Assembly: GCF_000364225.2 (NCBI RefSeq)
Contig: NZ_AQFT02000001.1
Location: forward strand, 5,452,001 to 5,516,000
DNA: 64,000 nucleotides
Reading direction: 5' to 3'
Origin: Eubacterium plexicaudatum ASF492
Lineage (GTDB): Bacteria > Bacillota > Clostridia > Lachnospirales > Lachnospiraceae
Of the stretch, positions 9,874-18,871 are shown one piece after another (position 1 is the stretch's first letter; each line of letters begins with the position of its first letter). Both the position numbers and the translations under genes were made by a program. The notes under the pieces were generated by a model. That model was not told the origin of the DNA. It did no database searches and was given only the letters and a program-made list of their open reading frames with translations.

Positions 9874-10737
9874 ATGTTAGTATCAGCAGCAGAAATGTTA
9901 AAGAAAGCAAAAGCCGGCCATTATGCGGTAGGCCAGTTTAACATCAACAATCTGGAATGGACAAAATCCGTATTGCTGACCGCAGAAGAATTAAAGAGTC
10001 CGGTTATTTTAGGTGTATCCGAAGGCGCAGGAAAATACATGACCGGGTTTAAGACCGTTGCAGCAATGGTAAAAGCAATGGATGAAGAACTGGGAATTAC
10101 GGTTCCGGTTGCACTGCATTTGGATCATGGTACATACGAAGGCTGCTATAAGTGTATTAAGGCAGGATTTACATCAATCATGTTTGACGGTTCTCATTAT
10201 CCGATTGAGGAAAATGTAGCAAAGACAAAAGAACTGGTAGCAGTATCCCATAATCTTGGACTGTCTATTGAGGCGGAAGTAGGTTCCATCGGCGGTGAAG
10301 AAGACGGTGTTGTAGGTGCGGGTGAATGTGCGGATCCTGAAGAATGCAAAGCAATTGCCGATCTCGGTGTGGACATGCTGGCAGCAGGTATCGGCAATAT
10401 CCATGGCAAATATCCGGAAAACTGGGCCGGATTAAGCTTTGAGACATTGGATGCGGTACAGCAGAAGACAGGCGATATGCCGTTAGTGCTTCATGGCGGA
10501 ACGGGCATTCCTGAAGATATGATTAAGAAAGCAATCTCTCTTGGAGTTGCAAAGATCAACGTAAATACGGAATGTCAGTTATCTTTCCAGGAAGCAACAC
10601 GCAAATACATTGAAGCAGGCAAAGATCAGGAAGGCAAAGGGTTTGACCCACGTAAATTACTGGCGCCTGGTGCGGAAGCAATCAAAGCAACCGTAAAAGA
10701 AAAAATGGAATTATTTGGTTCCGTTGGCAAGGCTTAA
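9874..10737 (+). CDS. fba: Class II fructose-1,6-bisphosphate aldolase
   Basis: Zinc-dependent glycolytic aldolase splitting fructose-1,6-bisphosphate into DHAP and glyceraldehyde-3-phosphate. The 287 residues contain AVGQFNINNLEW near the start, the metal/catalytic HLDHGT (about 81-86), the EAEVGSIGGEEDGV loop (about 132-145), the zinc ligand in GNIHGKY, and LHGGTGIPE followed by KINVNTE for phosphate binding. The length fits the short B. subtilis-like FbaA type. The ATG has a strong AGGAGGAAAG-like site (ATGGAGGAAAG). A TATGAT box sits at 9823-9828, but no good -35 is spaced correctly. Confidence 0.95.
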   Translation: MLVSAAEMLKKAKAGHYAVGQFNINNLEWTKSVLLTAEELKSPVILGVSEGAGKYMTGFKTVAAMVKAMDEELGITVPVALHLDHGTYEGCYKCIKAGFTSIMFDGSHYPIEENVAKTKELVAVSHNLGLSIEAEVGSIGGEEDGVVGAGECADPEECKAIADLGVDMLAAGIGNIHGKYPENWAGLSFETLDAVQQKTGDMPLVLHGGTGIPEDMIKKAISLGVAKINVNTECQLSFQEATRKYIEAGKDQEGKGFDPRKLLAPGAEAIKATVKEKMELFGSVGKA

Positions 10738-10876
10738 TGTTTGTACGGCCTGTGTTTGGTAAATTTGTTCAAAAAATAACAGCAAAAATAAAAAAATAGA
10801 AACATATCCTAAAATAAAAATAAAGTATTGTAATTTATGTAAAATAGGTGTATGTTAATAGCGGGTAAAAAAGAAC

Positions 10877-10910
10877 GGGGATGTTCCATATAGGGGCATC
10901 CTCATTTTTT
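10877..10910 (+). terminator. Hairpin with T-tract between fba and glnN
   Basis: GGGGATG (10877-10883) pairs with CATCCTC (10897-10903, one G-U) and is followed by a T-run from 10905. It lies 140 bases after the fba stop and about 75 bases before the glnN ATG, so it may end the fba transcript or act as an attenuator in the glnN leader. Confidence 0.5.
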
Positions 10911-10984
10911 TCATAATATAATGTTATCATAAGATACGGATGGATCCGTTGAGATTGCACAGAAAGGGAAATGAGGAGAAACGT

Positions 10985-13102
10985 ATGGGTGATTATTTTA
11001 ATGTAGCAGATATTTTTGGAGAAAATGTGTTTAACGATTCTGTCATGCAGGCACGCCTTCCAAAAAAAGTTTACAAAAAAATGAGAGAAATTATCGAACA
11101 TGGAGCAGACCTGGACCTGGCGACGGCAGATGTTGTTGCACATGAGATGAAAGAGTGGGCCATTGAGAAAGGTGCAACGCATTACACGCACTGGTTTCAG
11201 CCATTGACAGGGGTTACTGCCGAAAAACATGATTCTTTTATTACCGCTCCCATGTCTACAGGCAAAGTGCTGATGAGCTTTTCCGGTAAAGAGCTGATCA
11301 AAGGTGAGCCGGATGCATCTTCGTTTCCGTCCGGCGGGCTGCGTGCTACATTCGAAGCAAGAGGATATACCGCGTGGGACTGCACGTCTCCGGCGTTTGT
11401 CAGACAGGATGCGGCAGGTGCGACACTCTGCATTCCTACGGCATTCTGCTCTTATACAGGCGAAGCGCTTGATCAGAAAACGCCGCTGCTGCGCTCCATG
11501 GAAGCGGTCAGTGATCAGGCGGTACGGCTGATCCGTCTGTTTGGCAATACAACGTCGAAAAAAGTGATTCCATCCGTAGGACCGGAACAGGAATACTTTA
11601 TTGTAGACAGACAGAAATACCTGCAGAGAAAAGATCTTATTTTTACCGGCCGTACATTATTCGGCGCGATGCCGCCAAAAGGTCAGGAAATGGACGATCA
11701 CTATTATGGTGCGATTCGGGAACGGATTGCGGCATATATGAGAGATGTAAATAAAGAATTGTGGAGACTTGGCGTTTCCGCAAAAACACAGCACAATGAA
11801 GTGGCTCCGGCACAACATGAACTGGCTCCGATTTATGCGGAATGCAACATAGCGGTGGACGATAACCATCTGATTATGGAGACATTGAAAAAAGTAGCCG
11901 GGCATCACGGACTGCAGTGTCTGCTGCATGAAAAACCATTTGCAGGCGTCAATGGCTCCGGTAAACATAACAACTGGTCGCTCGTTACAAATGACGGAAT
12001 CAATCTGCTGGATCCGGGGGTAACTCCGCATGAGAATATTCAGTTTTTATTAGTGCTTGTCTGCATTTTGAAAGCGGTGGATAAACATGCGGCATTGCTG
12101 CGTGCGTCTGCGGCAGACGTAGGAAATGACCACAGATTAGGTGCAAATGAGGCGCCGCCGGCAATTTTATCGGTGTTTTTAGGAGAACAGCTCGAAGATG
12201 TTATTGCGCAGCTGATCAGCACGGGCATGGCGACCCATTCAATCAAACGCCAGATGCTGGAAACAGGCGTAAAGACACTGCCGGATTTCAGAAAAGATGC
12301 TACGGACCGGAATCGGACGTCTCCGTTTGCATTTACAGGCAACAAATTTGAATTTCGTATGGTAGGGTCTCAGGATTCCGTGGCGCAGTCGAATGTAGTA
12401 TTGAATACGATTGTGGCAGAGGCTTTTTCGGAAGCGTGCGATGTGCTGGAAAAAGCAGAAGACTTTAATGAAGCCGTGCACGATCTGATCAAAGAGTATG
12501 CGGTAGAACATCAGAGAATTATTTTTAACGGCAACGGTTATTCCGATGAATGGGTGGAAGAAGCTGCAAAACGAGGGCTTCCGAATATTAAATCAATGGT
12601 TGACGCAATTCCTGCTTATACGGCAGAAGATTCGATTGCCGTATTTGAGAAGTTCGGCGTATTTACAAAAGCGGAACTGGAATCACGTGCGGAGATCGAA
12701 TATGAGACTTATGCAAAGACGATCAATATTGAAGCAAAGGCGATGATCGACATTGCAGGCAAACAGATTATTCCTTCCGTCATCAAATATACAACGGCGC
12801 TGGCAGCGTCGGTGAATGGGGTAAAAGCCGCATGCGCGCAGGCAGACGTCAGCGTACAGACAGAATTGCTGCAGGAAGTATCCACACTTTTGACGGAAAC
12901 GAGAACCGCCCTGAAAAAGCTGACCGAAGCCGATGCCGTCGGGTCTGAAATGGAAGAAGGCCGTGACCGGGCGGTATATTACAAAGATGTCATTACAACG
13001 GCAATGGAAGCGCTGCGTGCACCGGTAGACCGGCTGGAAATGATCGTAGATAAGGAGATGTGGCCGATGCCGTCGTATGGAGACCTGATTTTTGAAGTAT
13101 AG
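10985..13102 (+). CDS. glnN: Glutamine synthetase type III (GlnN)
   Basis: ATP-dependent condensation of glutamate and ammonia to glutamine. At 705 residues it is the large GSIII form found in Bacteroidetes, cyanobacteria and clostridia rather than the roughly 450-residue GlnA. Recognisable segments are [10 protein letters not shown] (metal-binding Glu region), [28 protein letters not shown] and the [16 protein letters not shown] stretch. The longer open frame begins at 10940, but ATG 10985 is chosen because GAGGAG (10973-10978) lies 6 bases ahead and the protein then starts [12 protein letters not shown], a family-like start. Single-gene unit, probably nitrogen-regulated. Confidence 0.94.
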   Translation: MGDYFNVADIFGENVFNDSVMQARLPKKVYKKMREIIEHGADLDLATADVVAHEMKEWAIEKGATHYTHWFQPLTGVTAEKHDSFITAPMSTGKVLMSFSGKELIKGEPDASSFPSGGLRATFEARGYTAWDCTSPAFVRQDAAGATLCIPTAFCSYTGEALDQKTPLLRSMEAVSDQAVRLIRLFGNTTSKKVIPSVGPEQEYFIVDRQKYLQRKDLIFTGRTLFGAMPPKGQEMDDHYYGAIRERIAAYMRDVNKELWRLGVSAKTQHNEVAPAQHELAPIYAECNIAVDDNHLIMETLKKVAGHHGLQCLLHEKPFAGVNGSGKHNNWSLVTNDGINLLDPGVTPHENIQFLLVLVCILKAVDKHAALLRASAADVGNDHRLGANEAPPAILSVFLGEQLEDVIAQLISTGMATHSIKRQMLETGVKTLPDFRKDATDRNRTSPFAFTGNKFEFRMVGSQDSVAQSNVVLNTIVAEAFSEACDVLEKAEDFNEAVHDLIKEYAVEHQRIIFNGNGYSDEWVEEAAKRGLPNIKSMVDAIPAYTAEDSIAVFEKFGVFTKAELESRAEIEYETYAKTINIEAKAMIDIAGKQIIPSVIKYTTALAASVNGVKAACAQADVSVQTELLQEVSTLLTETRTALKKLTEADAVGSEMEEGRDRAVYYKDVITTAMEALRAPVDRLEMIVDKEMWPMPSYGDLIFEV

Positions 13103-13226
13103 TTTAGAAATGTTAACTAAAGAATGAACGCAAATCTGCCGATATAAAAAATATTAACATACATAAACGGTAAATGGATTTACCACAGAAAACGCGGGAA
13201 ACAACAGGATCAGGGAGGATGCGCGT

Positions 13227-14057
13227 ATGGGTATGATGATTGGCAGAACAAGCGACAACAGAACGATAATCCGGATTAAAAAACCGGATGGAACGGCGGT
13301 GGCGTCCGTCAGCTTTTCAAAGTCGAATCCAAAGAAAACAAAAAAACTGAACTATAATTTCAAAACGGTTTCGACACAGATACTGCTGTCAAAGACGTCC
13401 GGCAGCGCCAGAAAGGCAGTGACAAAAGCGCAGGGAACGGTTGCCATGCTTTTGCGTAAAGTCAGCATCGGTGAATACGATGATCTGGAGCTGGAACATG
13501 CGATTATTCATGCAAGAAAAATGGCACGGATCGCAAAAAGGAGAGAGAAGCATCTGAAACAGGAAGAGCAGATTGAGCAAAAAGGCAAGACGGAAGAAAA
13601 TGAAGATCTACTTAAGGAAGGACTGGAAGAGAGAGCCGAGGAAGATGAGGAACTCAGGCTGACCGAAGAAGAGCTGCAGAGACTGATGGAAGAATATCAG
13701 GAGCTGATGGAGGAGTCAATGCAGGAACTGGCGGAGGAGATGATAGAGGCATTCTCAGACGAACTGTCAGAAGAAGTTTCCGGCGCCATATACGCGATGG
13801 AGCCGCAGGAACTGGAGGAGTTAAAGAAAAAACACAGATCGGATGAAATGCGGGCGATTGCGGATGCGGATATGAAATATCTAAAGGCCATATTTATGAA
13901 GCTGGAAAAAGAAAAGCAGGCACTTTCGAGCGCTTCCGGCAATTATGCCAATGCTTCGGCCGGAGTTTCACTCGAAATAGGGGGACTGGATATGCCGGTG
14001 GAGATGCCGCCGGTGCCGGAAATCGTACAGGGAACAAATATAGATATGATGTTATAA
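13227..14057 (+). CDS. Hypothetical protein, acidic coiled-coil
   Basis: A 276-residue protein I do not recognise. The ATG follows a good GGGAGG site (13213-13218). The N-terminal third is basic and Ser/Lys-rich (SFSKSNPKKTKKL), includes a likely helical stretch with HARKMARIAKRREKH, and is followed by a long Glu-rich coiled coil (about 115-230, many EELQRLMEEYQELMEE-type heptads). The end is a short Gly/Pro/Met tail. There is no signal peptide or membrane segment, so it should be cytoplasmic. It stands alone between glnN and the EAL gene, with no operon clue. It could be a structural or scaffold protein; no function is claimed. Confidence 0.75.
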   Translation: MGMMIGRTSDNRTIIRIKKPDGTAVASVSFSKSNPKKTKKLNYNFKTVSTQILLSKTSGSARKAVTKAQGTVAMLLRKVSIGEYDDLELEHAIIHARKMARIAKRREKHLKQEEQIEQKGKTEENEDLLKEGLEERAEEDEELRLTEEELQRLMEEYQELMEESMQELAEEMIEAFSDELSEEVSGAIYAMEPQELEELKKKHRSDEMRAIADADMKYLKAIFMKLEKEKQALSSASGNYANASAGVSLEIGGLDMPVEMPPVPEIVQGTNIDMML

Positions 14058-14195
14058 TAAATTCAACTCGATACTTCACATTTGATTCATTTTTGTTAGA
14101 ATAATTTTACAGTCATTTTCATTGATAAACAGGAAAATCCGGCATGCGTGCAATTAGGAAGTGATCGGCAGCAGGCCGCAGAAGTGAGGTATGGA

Positions 14196-15953
14196 ATGAC
14201 ACATATGGAAAAGGCAGAGCAGCTGCTCCATCAGCAATATCACTGTTCCCAGGCATTGCTTGGTGCGTTTGCAGAGGATTTGGGGTTGGAGCTTAAGACT
14301 GCATTAAAAATCAGCAGCTGTTTTGGGGCAGGAATGCGCCAGGGAAGCGTTTGCGGCTGTATTACGGCATCGCTGATGGTGCTTGGAATGAAGCTTGGGT
14401 TTTATGACTCTCAGGATCGGGAGATGGAAGTATACGGCAATCAGAAAACAGATGCGTTTCTGAAAGCTTTCCGCCAAAAAATGAACGGAAAGACCAATTG
14501 TCGGGATATATTAGGAAAGGATGTATCCAAACCGGAAGATCTGGCATTGGTTCGTAAAGAAGGGTTGATATTGCAAAAATGTCCCCAGGCGCTGCGTGCG
14601 GCAATTGGGATTTTGGAACAGATACTGGCAGATTATTTTCAGGATGTCAGAGAAAGCAGTATGGAGCTGGCCGAAATTCCGGATAATGAGTTGCAGGGCG
14701 TTTTAAAAAGAATGGGCAGGGTGCGCAGGTTTCGCAGGCATGTCCGTGAGCTGATCGTCGAATCTTCCAAAGAAATAGCATTTATTCAGTTTGACATCCG
14801 CAAATTCAAAATTATAAATGATCTGTATGGAGAACGATTCGGAGATGAAATTCTGGACTTTATCATACGGAAGTTAAAGGCCTTTTGTCAGAATAAACAG
14901 TTATTTGTTAATTTGCGCAGCGATGTGTTTATGGTCGTAATGCAATTTGATCGGGAGGAAGAACTGACCGACTGGATTCGAAGTCTGGATACAACGATCT
15001 GCAGTTATAAAAATATTAAGCTGCAGATGTCTTATGGCATATATGTCGTAGAAGACAGAGGGATGGAACTGCGTCAGATGGAAGACCGGGCTGCAATGGC
15101 AAGAAAGGCCGTTAAGAAAAACGTTCTGACGAATATTACGTTTTATAAAAAACAGTATAAAGAATCGTTGTATACGCGTAAATTTATCGAAGAAAATATA
15201 CAGACCGCAATTATGCAGCGCCAGTTTATTATGTATCTGCAGCCGAAATACAGCATTGTGAAAAATAAGATTATTGGCGCGGAAGCACTGGTAAGATGGA
15301 ACAATCCGGAGCGCGGCATGATCTATCCCGATCAGTTTATCCCGATTATCGAAGAAAACGGATTTGTAAAAAAGGTGGATTATTACATTTGGGAAGAAGC
15401 GTGCTGTTTTCTGAAAAGGTGTAAAAATGCCGGACTGGATGTATGCCCGATATCGGTAAACATGTCCAGAATTCATCTGGTGGATGATGAATGTGTAGAA
15501 GTGCTGAACGGACTTATTCAAAAATATCAGATTCCAAAAGAAATGCTGGAGCTGGAAATTACGGAATCGGCGGATACCCAGGAGATAGGCATGAAGGTGC
15601 TTCAGCTGAAAGAAGACGGTTTTACACTGCTGATGGATGATTTCGGCAGCGGGTATTCGTCATTGAACATTTTACTGGAAACGCCGTTTGACATGATCAA
15701 ACTGGACAAGAAATTTATGGAAAATATGATGGTATCCGGCAAAGGCCGTCTGATTCTGGAACAGGTAGTCGGCATGGTCAGCAAGCTGGAGCTGGGCCTT
15801 CTGGCAGAAGGAGTGGAAACAAAAGAGCAGATCGAGATGCTCAAAAGCATTGGCTGTGATCAGGTGCAGGGATATTTTTACGCAAAGCCGATGCCGCAGG
15901 AAGAATTTTTTGAACTGCTGAAAAAACAAAACAGGAGACAGCATATCGGATAG
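14196..15953 (+). CDS. C_GCAxxG_C_C domain + degenerate GGDEF + EAL protein, probable c-di-GMP phosphodiesterase
   Basis: A 585-residue fusion. Residues about 1-140 resemble the C_GCAxxG_C_C family (CSQALLGAF, SSCFGAGMRQGSVCGC), a cysteine-rich module suspected of metal or redox binding. Residues about 185-330 are a GGDEF-like domain with FDIRKFKIINDLYG kept, but the active-site loop reads RSDVF instead of GGDEF, so cyclase activity is unlikely. Residues about 340-580 are an EAL domain with all catalytic motifs (EALVRW, SVNMSR, ELEITES, MDDFGSGYSSL, IKLDKKF, AEGVET, QGYFY), so c-di-GMP hydrolysis is expected. A GTG start at 14148 is possible, but ATG 14196 has GAGGT five bases ahead. The N-terminal module may sense redox or metal state. 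Confidence 0.85.
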   Translation: MTHMEKAEQLLHQQYHCSQALLGAFAEDLGLELKTALKISSCFGAGMRQGSVCGCITASLMVLGMKLGFYDSQDREMEVYGNQKTDAFLKAFRQKMNGKTNCRDILGKDVSKPEDLALVRKEGLILQKCPQALRAAIGILEQILADYFQDVRESSMELAEIPDNELQGVLKRMGRVRRFRRHVRELIVESSKEIAFIQFDIRKFKIINDLYGERFGDEILDFIIRKLKAFCQNKQLFVNLRSDVFMVVMQFDREEELTDWIRSLDTTICSYKNIKLQMSYGIYVVEDRGMELRQMEDRAAMARKAVKKNVLTNITFYKKQYKESLYTRKFIEENIQTAIMQRQFIMYLQPKYSIVKNKIIGAEALVRWNNPERGMIYPDQFIPIIEENGFVKKVDYYIWEEACCFLKRCKNAGLDVCPISVNMSRIHLVDDECVEVLNGLIQKYQIPKEMLELEITESADTQEIGMKVLQLKEDGFTLLMDDFGSGYSSLNILLETPFDMIKLDKKFMENMMVSGKGRLILEQVVGMVSKLELGLLAEGVETKEQIEMLKSIGCDQVQGYFYAKPMPQEEFFELLKKQNRRQHIG

Positions 15954-16029
15954 AACTAAAACCCATTGTAACCATGATATGGTGATATGGGAGTGGATTT
16001 TTCAGGATTGCATTAAAATCTTTTTTTCG

Positions 16030-16100
16030 CCACATAACTGTACGGAGCATATAAATTTTGAAAGAATTTATATGTCTGCCGTGCAGGTATGTGGTTTTTT
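16030..16100 (+). terminator. Long two-tier hairpin with T6 tail before the MATE gene
   Basis: The outer arms CCACATAACTGTACGG (16030-16045) and CCGTGCAGGTATGTGG (16079-16094) pair over 16 positions with one mismatch and one G-U. The inner arms CATATAAATT (16048-16057) and AATTTATATG (16065-16074) pair perfectly over 10. TTTTTT follows at 16095-16100. It can end the EAL gene transcript; its length and 54-base distance from the MATE start also allow a leader attenuator. Confidence 0.7.
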
Positions 16101-16153
16101 ATGCGCAAATATGCAGCATGATATGGATAAAATTGAAAAACAGGAGGAAAACA

Positions 16154-17500
16154 ATGGAACAGACGTATATGAAAGAGAAAAAAATATTGCCGCTCGTTTT
16201 ATCAATGGCACTGCCAATGGTACTGTCCATGGCAGTAAATTCTTTGTACAATATTGTAGACAGTTATTTTGTGGCACAGTACAGTGAAGACGCGATGACG
16301 GCGCTGGCGCTTGTATTTCCGGTGCAGAATCTGATCAATGCGGTGACGATCGGTTTTGGAATCGGAATGAATGCGGTGACAGCTTATTATCTTGGAGCAC
16401 AGCAGGAGGAAAAAGCAAACAGGGCCGCAACACAGGGTGTTTTTTTGAATCTGATGCATGGAATCATACTCGGGGTGATCTGCATCGCAGCGATGCCGTG
16501 GTTTTTGCGTGCGTTTACGCCGGTAGAAGAAATTATTGATCAGGCATTAATCTATTCCAACCGTGCATTTTTATTTGCACCGATGATCGGACTGAGTTTA
16601 TCATTTGAAAAAATATTTCAGTCCGTCGGCTGTATGAAAGTGACGATGATCTGCATGATGTGTGGATTTATTACAAATATTATTCTGGATCCGCTGATGA
16701 TTTTCGGGGTCGGTATTTTTCCGGAACTTGGCGCCGCCGGAGCCGCATATGCTACCGGAATCGGGCAGTGCATCACGGTAGCCGTATATGTGATGATTTT
16801 AATAATGCGGCCGATACCGGTAAAAATAGCAAAAAAGTATTTATGTATAGATCAGGATGTGACGTCAAAGCTATATGCAATCGGAGTTCCGGCCATGCTG
16901 AATATGGCGCTGCCTTCGCTGCTGATCTCAGCTCTAAACGGAATACTGGCTTCTTTTTCGGAAAAGTATGTGCTGGTACTGGGCGTGTATTATAAGCTGC
17001 AGACCTTTATTTATCTGACTGCGAACGGAATTATTCAGGGGATTCGGCCTCTGGTCGGGTATAATTACGGTGCTGGGGAATTTAAGCGTGTTACGCAGAT
17101 CTTTCACACGACACTGAAACTGACCATGGCGGTTATGCTGACAGGCACAATTTTGTCCTGGACAATACCGCAGGTATTGATCGGACTGTTTACCTCTGCA
17201 GCGGAAACCATTCGGATGGGAGTGTCGGCGCTGCATATTATCAGTCTGGGTTTTATCGTGTCGGCCGTATCGGTTACGTGTTCCGGCGTATTTGAAGGAC
17301 TTGGGAAAGGGGCGCATTCCCTGTATATTTCACTCGTCAGATATGTGGCAGTGATCATTCCGGCGGCATATATATTCAGTCGTTTTGCACAGGCTGACGG
17401 GGTATGGTATGCGTTCTGCTTCACGGAACTGGCAGCTGCGGTTTTTTCCTGGTGCATATGGAAGCGTGTCAAAAGAGAAGAATGTAAGAAAATGGAATAA
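16154..17500 (+). CDS. MATE family efflux transporter
   Basis: Second MATE exporter in the window, 448 residues with about 12 membrane spans. The motif LPMVLSMAVNSLYNIVDSYFVAQ-like region appears near the N terminus (about residues 18-40) and the second-half motif GIIQGIRPLVGYNYGAG lies around 293-309. An open frame reaches back to 16058, but that stretch overlaps the upstream hairpin; ATG 16154 is preferred because AGGAGG (16142-16147) lies six bases ahead. It resembles the 8393-9769 exporter only at family level. Substrate unknown. It is transcribed behind the structured leader at 16030-16100, so it may be regulated there. Confidence 0.92.
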   Translation: MEQTYMKEKKILPLVLSMALPMVLSMAVNSLYNIVDSYFVAQYSEDAMTALALVFPVQNLINAVTIGFGIGMNAVTAYYLGAQQEEKANRAATQGVFLNLMHGIILGVICIAAMPWFLRAFTPVEEIIDQALIYSNRAFLFAPMIGLSLSFEKIFQSVGCMKVTMICMMCGFITNIILDPLMIFGVGIFPELGAAGAAYATGIGQCITVAVYVMILIMRPIPVKIAKKYLCIDQDVTSKLYAIGVPAMLNMALPSLLISALNGILASFSEKYVLVLGVYYKLQTFIYLTANGIIQGIRPLVGYNYGAGEFKRVTQIFHTTLKLTMAVMLTGTILSWTIPQVLIGLFTSAAETIRMGVSALHIISLGFIVSAVSVTCSGVFEGLGKGAHSLYISLVRYVAVIIPAAYIFSRFAQADGVWYAFCFTELAAAVFSWCIWKRVKREECKKME

Positions 17501-17650
17501 AAAGAAAAATATTTTGGAAGTTTATAAACAAAATAACTTGCGGTATGCAGCAAAATTTGTAATAATAAATGCAATAGTATCGGAGCTTGTTTGTAACGAC
17601 CGGGCAATTTTTTCAGGCATGGCTCCGAAAGAAAGGGAGAGAAGATCTGC

Positions 17651-18529
17651 ATGGAAAAGACAGCAGTTGTAACGGACAGTAATTCGGGAATATCACAGGA
17701 AAAAGCAAAAAAGTATGGAGTTTTTGTGCTGCCAATGCCGTTTTATATTGACGACGAACTTTATCTCGAAGGGCAGACGATCACGCATGAGGAATTTTTC
17801 AGAAAGCAAAAAGAAGGAAGTGTTATTTATACGTCACAGCCGAACCCATACAATGTTACACAGCTATGGGAGAACGTATTGGAGGAGTACGAAGAGCTGA
17901 TTTATATACCGATGTCAAGCGGGTTAAGCGGCTCCTGCGATACGGCAATGGCGCTGGCGCAGCAGTATGCGGGCAGAGTCGTCGTTGCGGATCTGGGGCG
18001 TGTTTCGGTAACACAGAAAATCGCGGTGCTTCAGGCGCGCAAAATGGCACAGCAGGGACTTGGCGCGTTGGAAATCGCCGGCAGGCTGCAGTTTGTCAAA
18101 AATGAGTGTATTATTTATCTGACCGTGGATAATCTGAAATATTTAAAACAAAGCGGAAGAATTTCTGCCGGTTCTGCTATGGTCGGAAGTGTATTAAATA
18201 TTAAGCCTTTACTTTATTTACAGGGAGAAAAGGTGGAAGCAGCGGAAAAGGTAAGGGGTGATAAAGCTGTTCGAAAAAAGATGATGCAGGCGGTACAGAG
18301 AGATATTACGGAACGGTTTCATGCCGCCTCGATTGACGAATTCTATCTTGCTGCCGCGGCAAGTATGCCGGCAGAGGATGCTAAAAAATTAAAAGAAGGT
18401 TTTGAAAATTATTTTGAGGTGCCTTGCAGCATGTCTTCGATTCCGCTTAGTATTGCGACGCATCTTGGGTATGGCGCTTATGGACTGGCAATTATACGAA
18501 AAATGGACACACAGACAACAAATGTATAA
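17651..18529 (+). CDS. DegV family fatty-acid-binding protein
   Basis: DegV/FakB-type protein. Family members bind a single fatty acid and present it to a FakA kinase for phosphorylation and entry into phospholipids. The 292 residues start AVVTDSNSGIS, carry the YTSQPNPYNV segment (about 57-66), the MSSGLSGSCDTA phosphate/carboxylate-binding motif (about 91-102), and VDNLKYLKQSGRIS (about 162-175), all family hallmarks. No fakA is next to it. The ATG has an AAGGGAGAGAAG site about 7 bases ahead and lies 150 bases after the MATE gene, so it probably has its own promoter. Confidence 0.93.
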   Translation: MEKTAVVTDSNSGISQEKAKKYGVFVLPMPFYIDDELYLEGQTITHEEFFRKQKEGSVIYTSQPNPYNVTQLWENVLEEYEELIYIPMSSGLSGSCDTAMALAQQYAGRVVVADLGRVSVTQKIAVLQARKMAQQGLGALEIAGRLQFVKNECIIYLTVDNLKYLKQSGRISAGSAMVGSVLNIKPLLYLQGEKVEAAEKVRGDKAVRKKMMQAVQRDITERFHAASIDEFYLAAAASMPAEDAKKLKEGFENYFEVPCSMSSIPLSIATHLGYGAYGLAIIRKMDTQTTNV

Positions 18530-18639
18530 TCAGAGAACAAAAAGCAGATAATACGGACAGGACAGTTACTGGCAGACAGCCGGTATAGAGAAGGAGGCCT
18601 ATCCTATATAGAGAAGACAGATAAATGAGGAACCGAAAT

Positions 18640-18858
18640 ATGGAAAATAAATTTTGCTATTTAAAAGGACTTGTGGAGTGTGATTCAGGAAGAATTCAGG
18701 ATTGCAATAATAAACGGACGATCTTTTGCCCGCTGGAACAGGAGCGGACAGAGGATAAAAAACAGGCGTTTTGTTTTTTGAAAGGCCTGGTCGCATGCAG
18801 TGCGGGGCACGTGCAGGACTGTAATATTAAGCGGGTGGAACGCTGCCCGTTCGATTAG
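18640..18858 (+). CDS. Small cysteine-rich protein with two internal repeats
   Basis: A 72-residue protein made of two copies of the same about 28-residue unit: CYLKGLVECDSGRIQDCNNK...CPLE, then CFLKGLVACSAGHVQDCNIK...CPFD. Each unit has four cysteines with near-identical spacing (C-x8-C-x7-C-x7-C), so eight cysteines in all and no others. There is no signal peptide, so disulfides are less likely than metal or Fe-S binding; zinc is plausible. ATG 18640 has GAGG 9 bases ahead and is preferred over 18625. The GH25 gene follows after 13 bases, suggesting co-transcription. I do not recognise the family. Confidence 0.7.
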   Translation: MENKFCYLKGLVECDSGRIQDCNNKRTIFCPLEQERTEDKKQAFCFLKGLVACSAGHVQDCNIKRVERCPFD

Positions 18859-18871
18859 AGTGGAGGGAGAA

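Noticed and set aside
15979-16287. ORF across the MATE leader
   Set aside because: It overlaps the long hairpin and the true MATE start in another frame, with no initiation signal.
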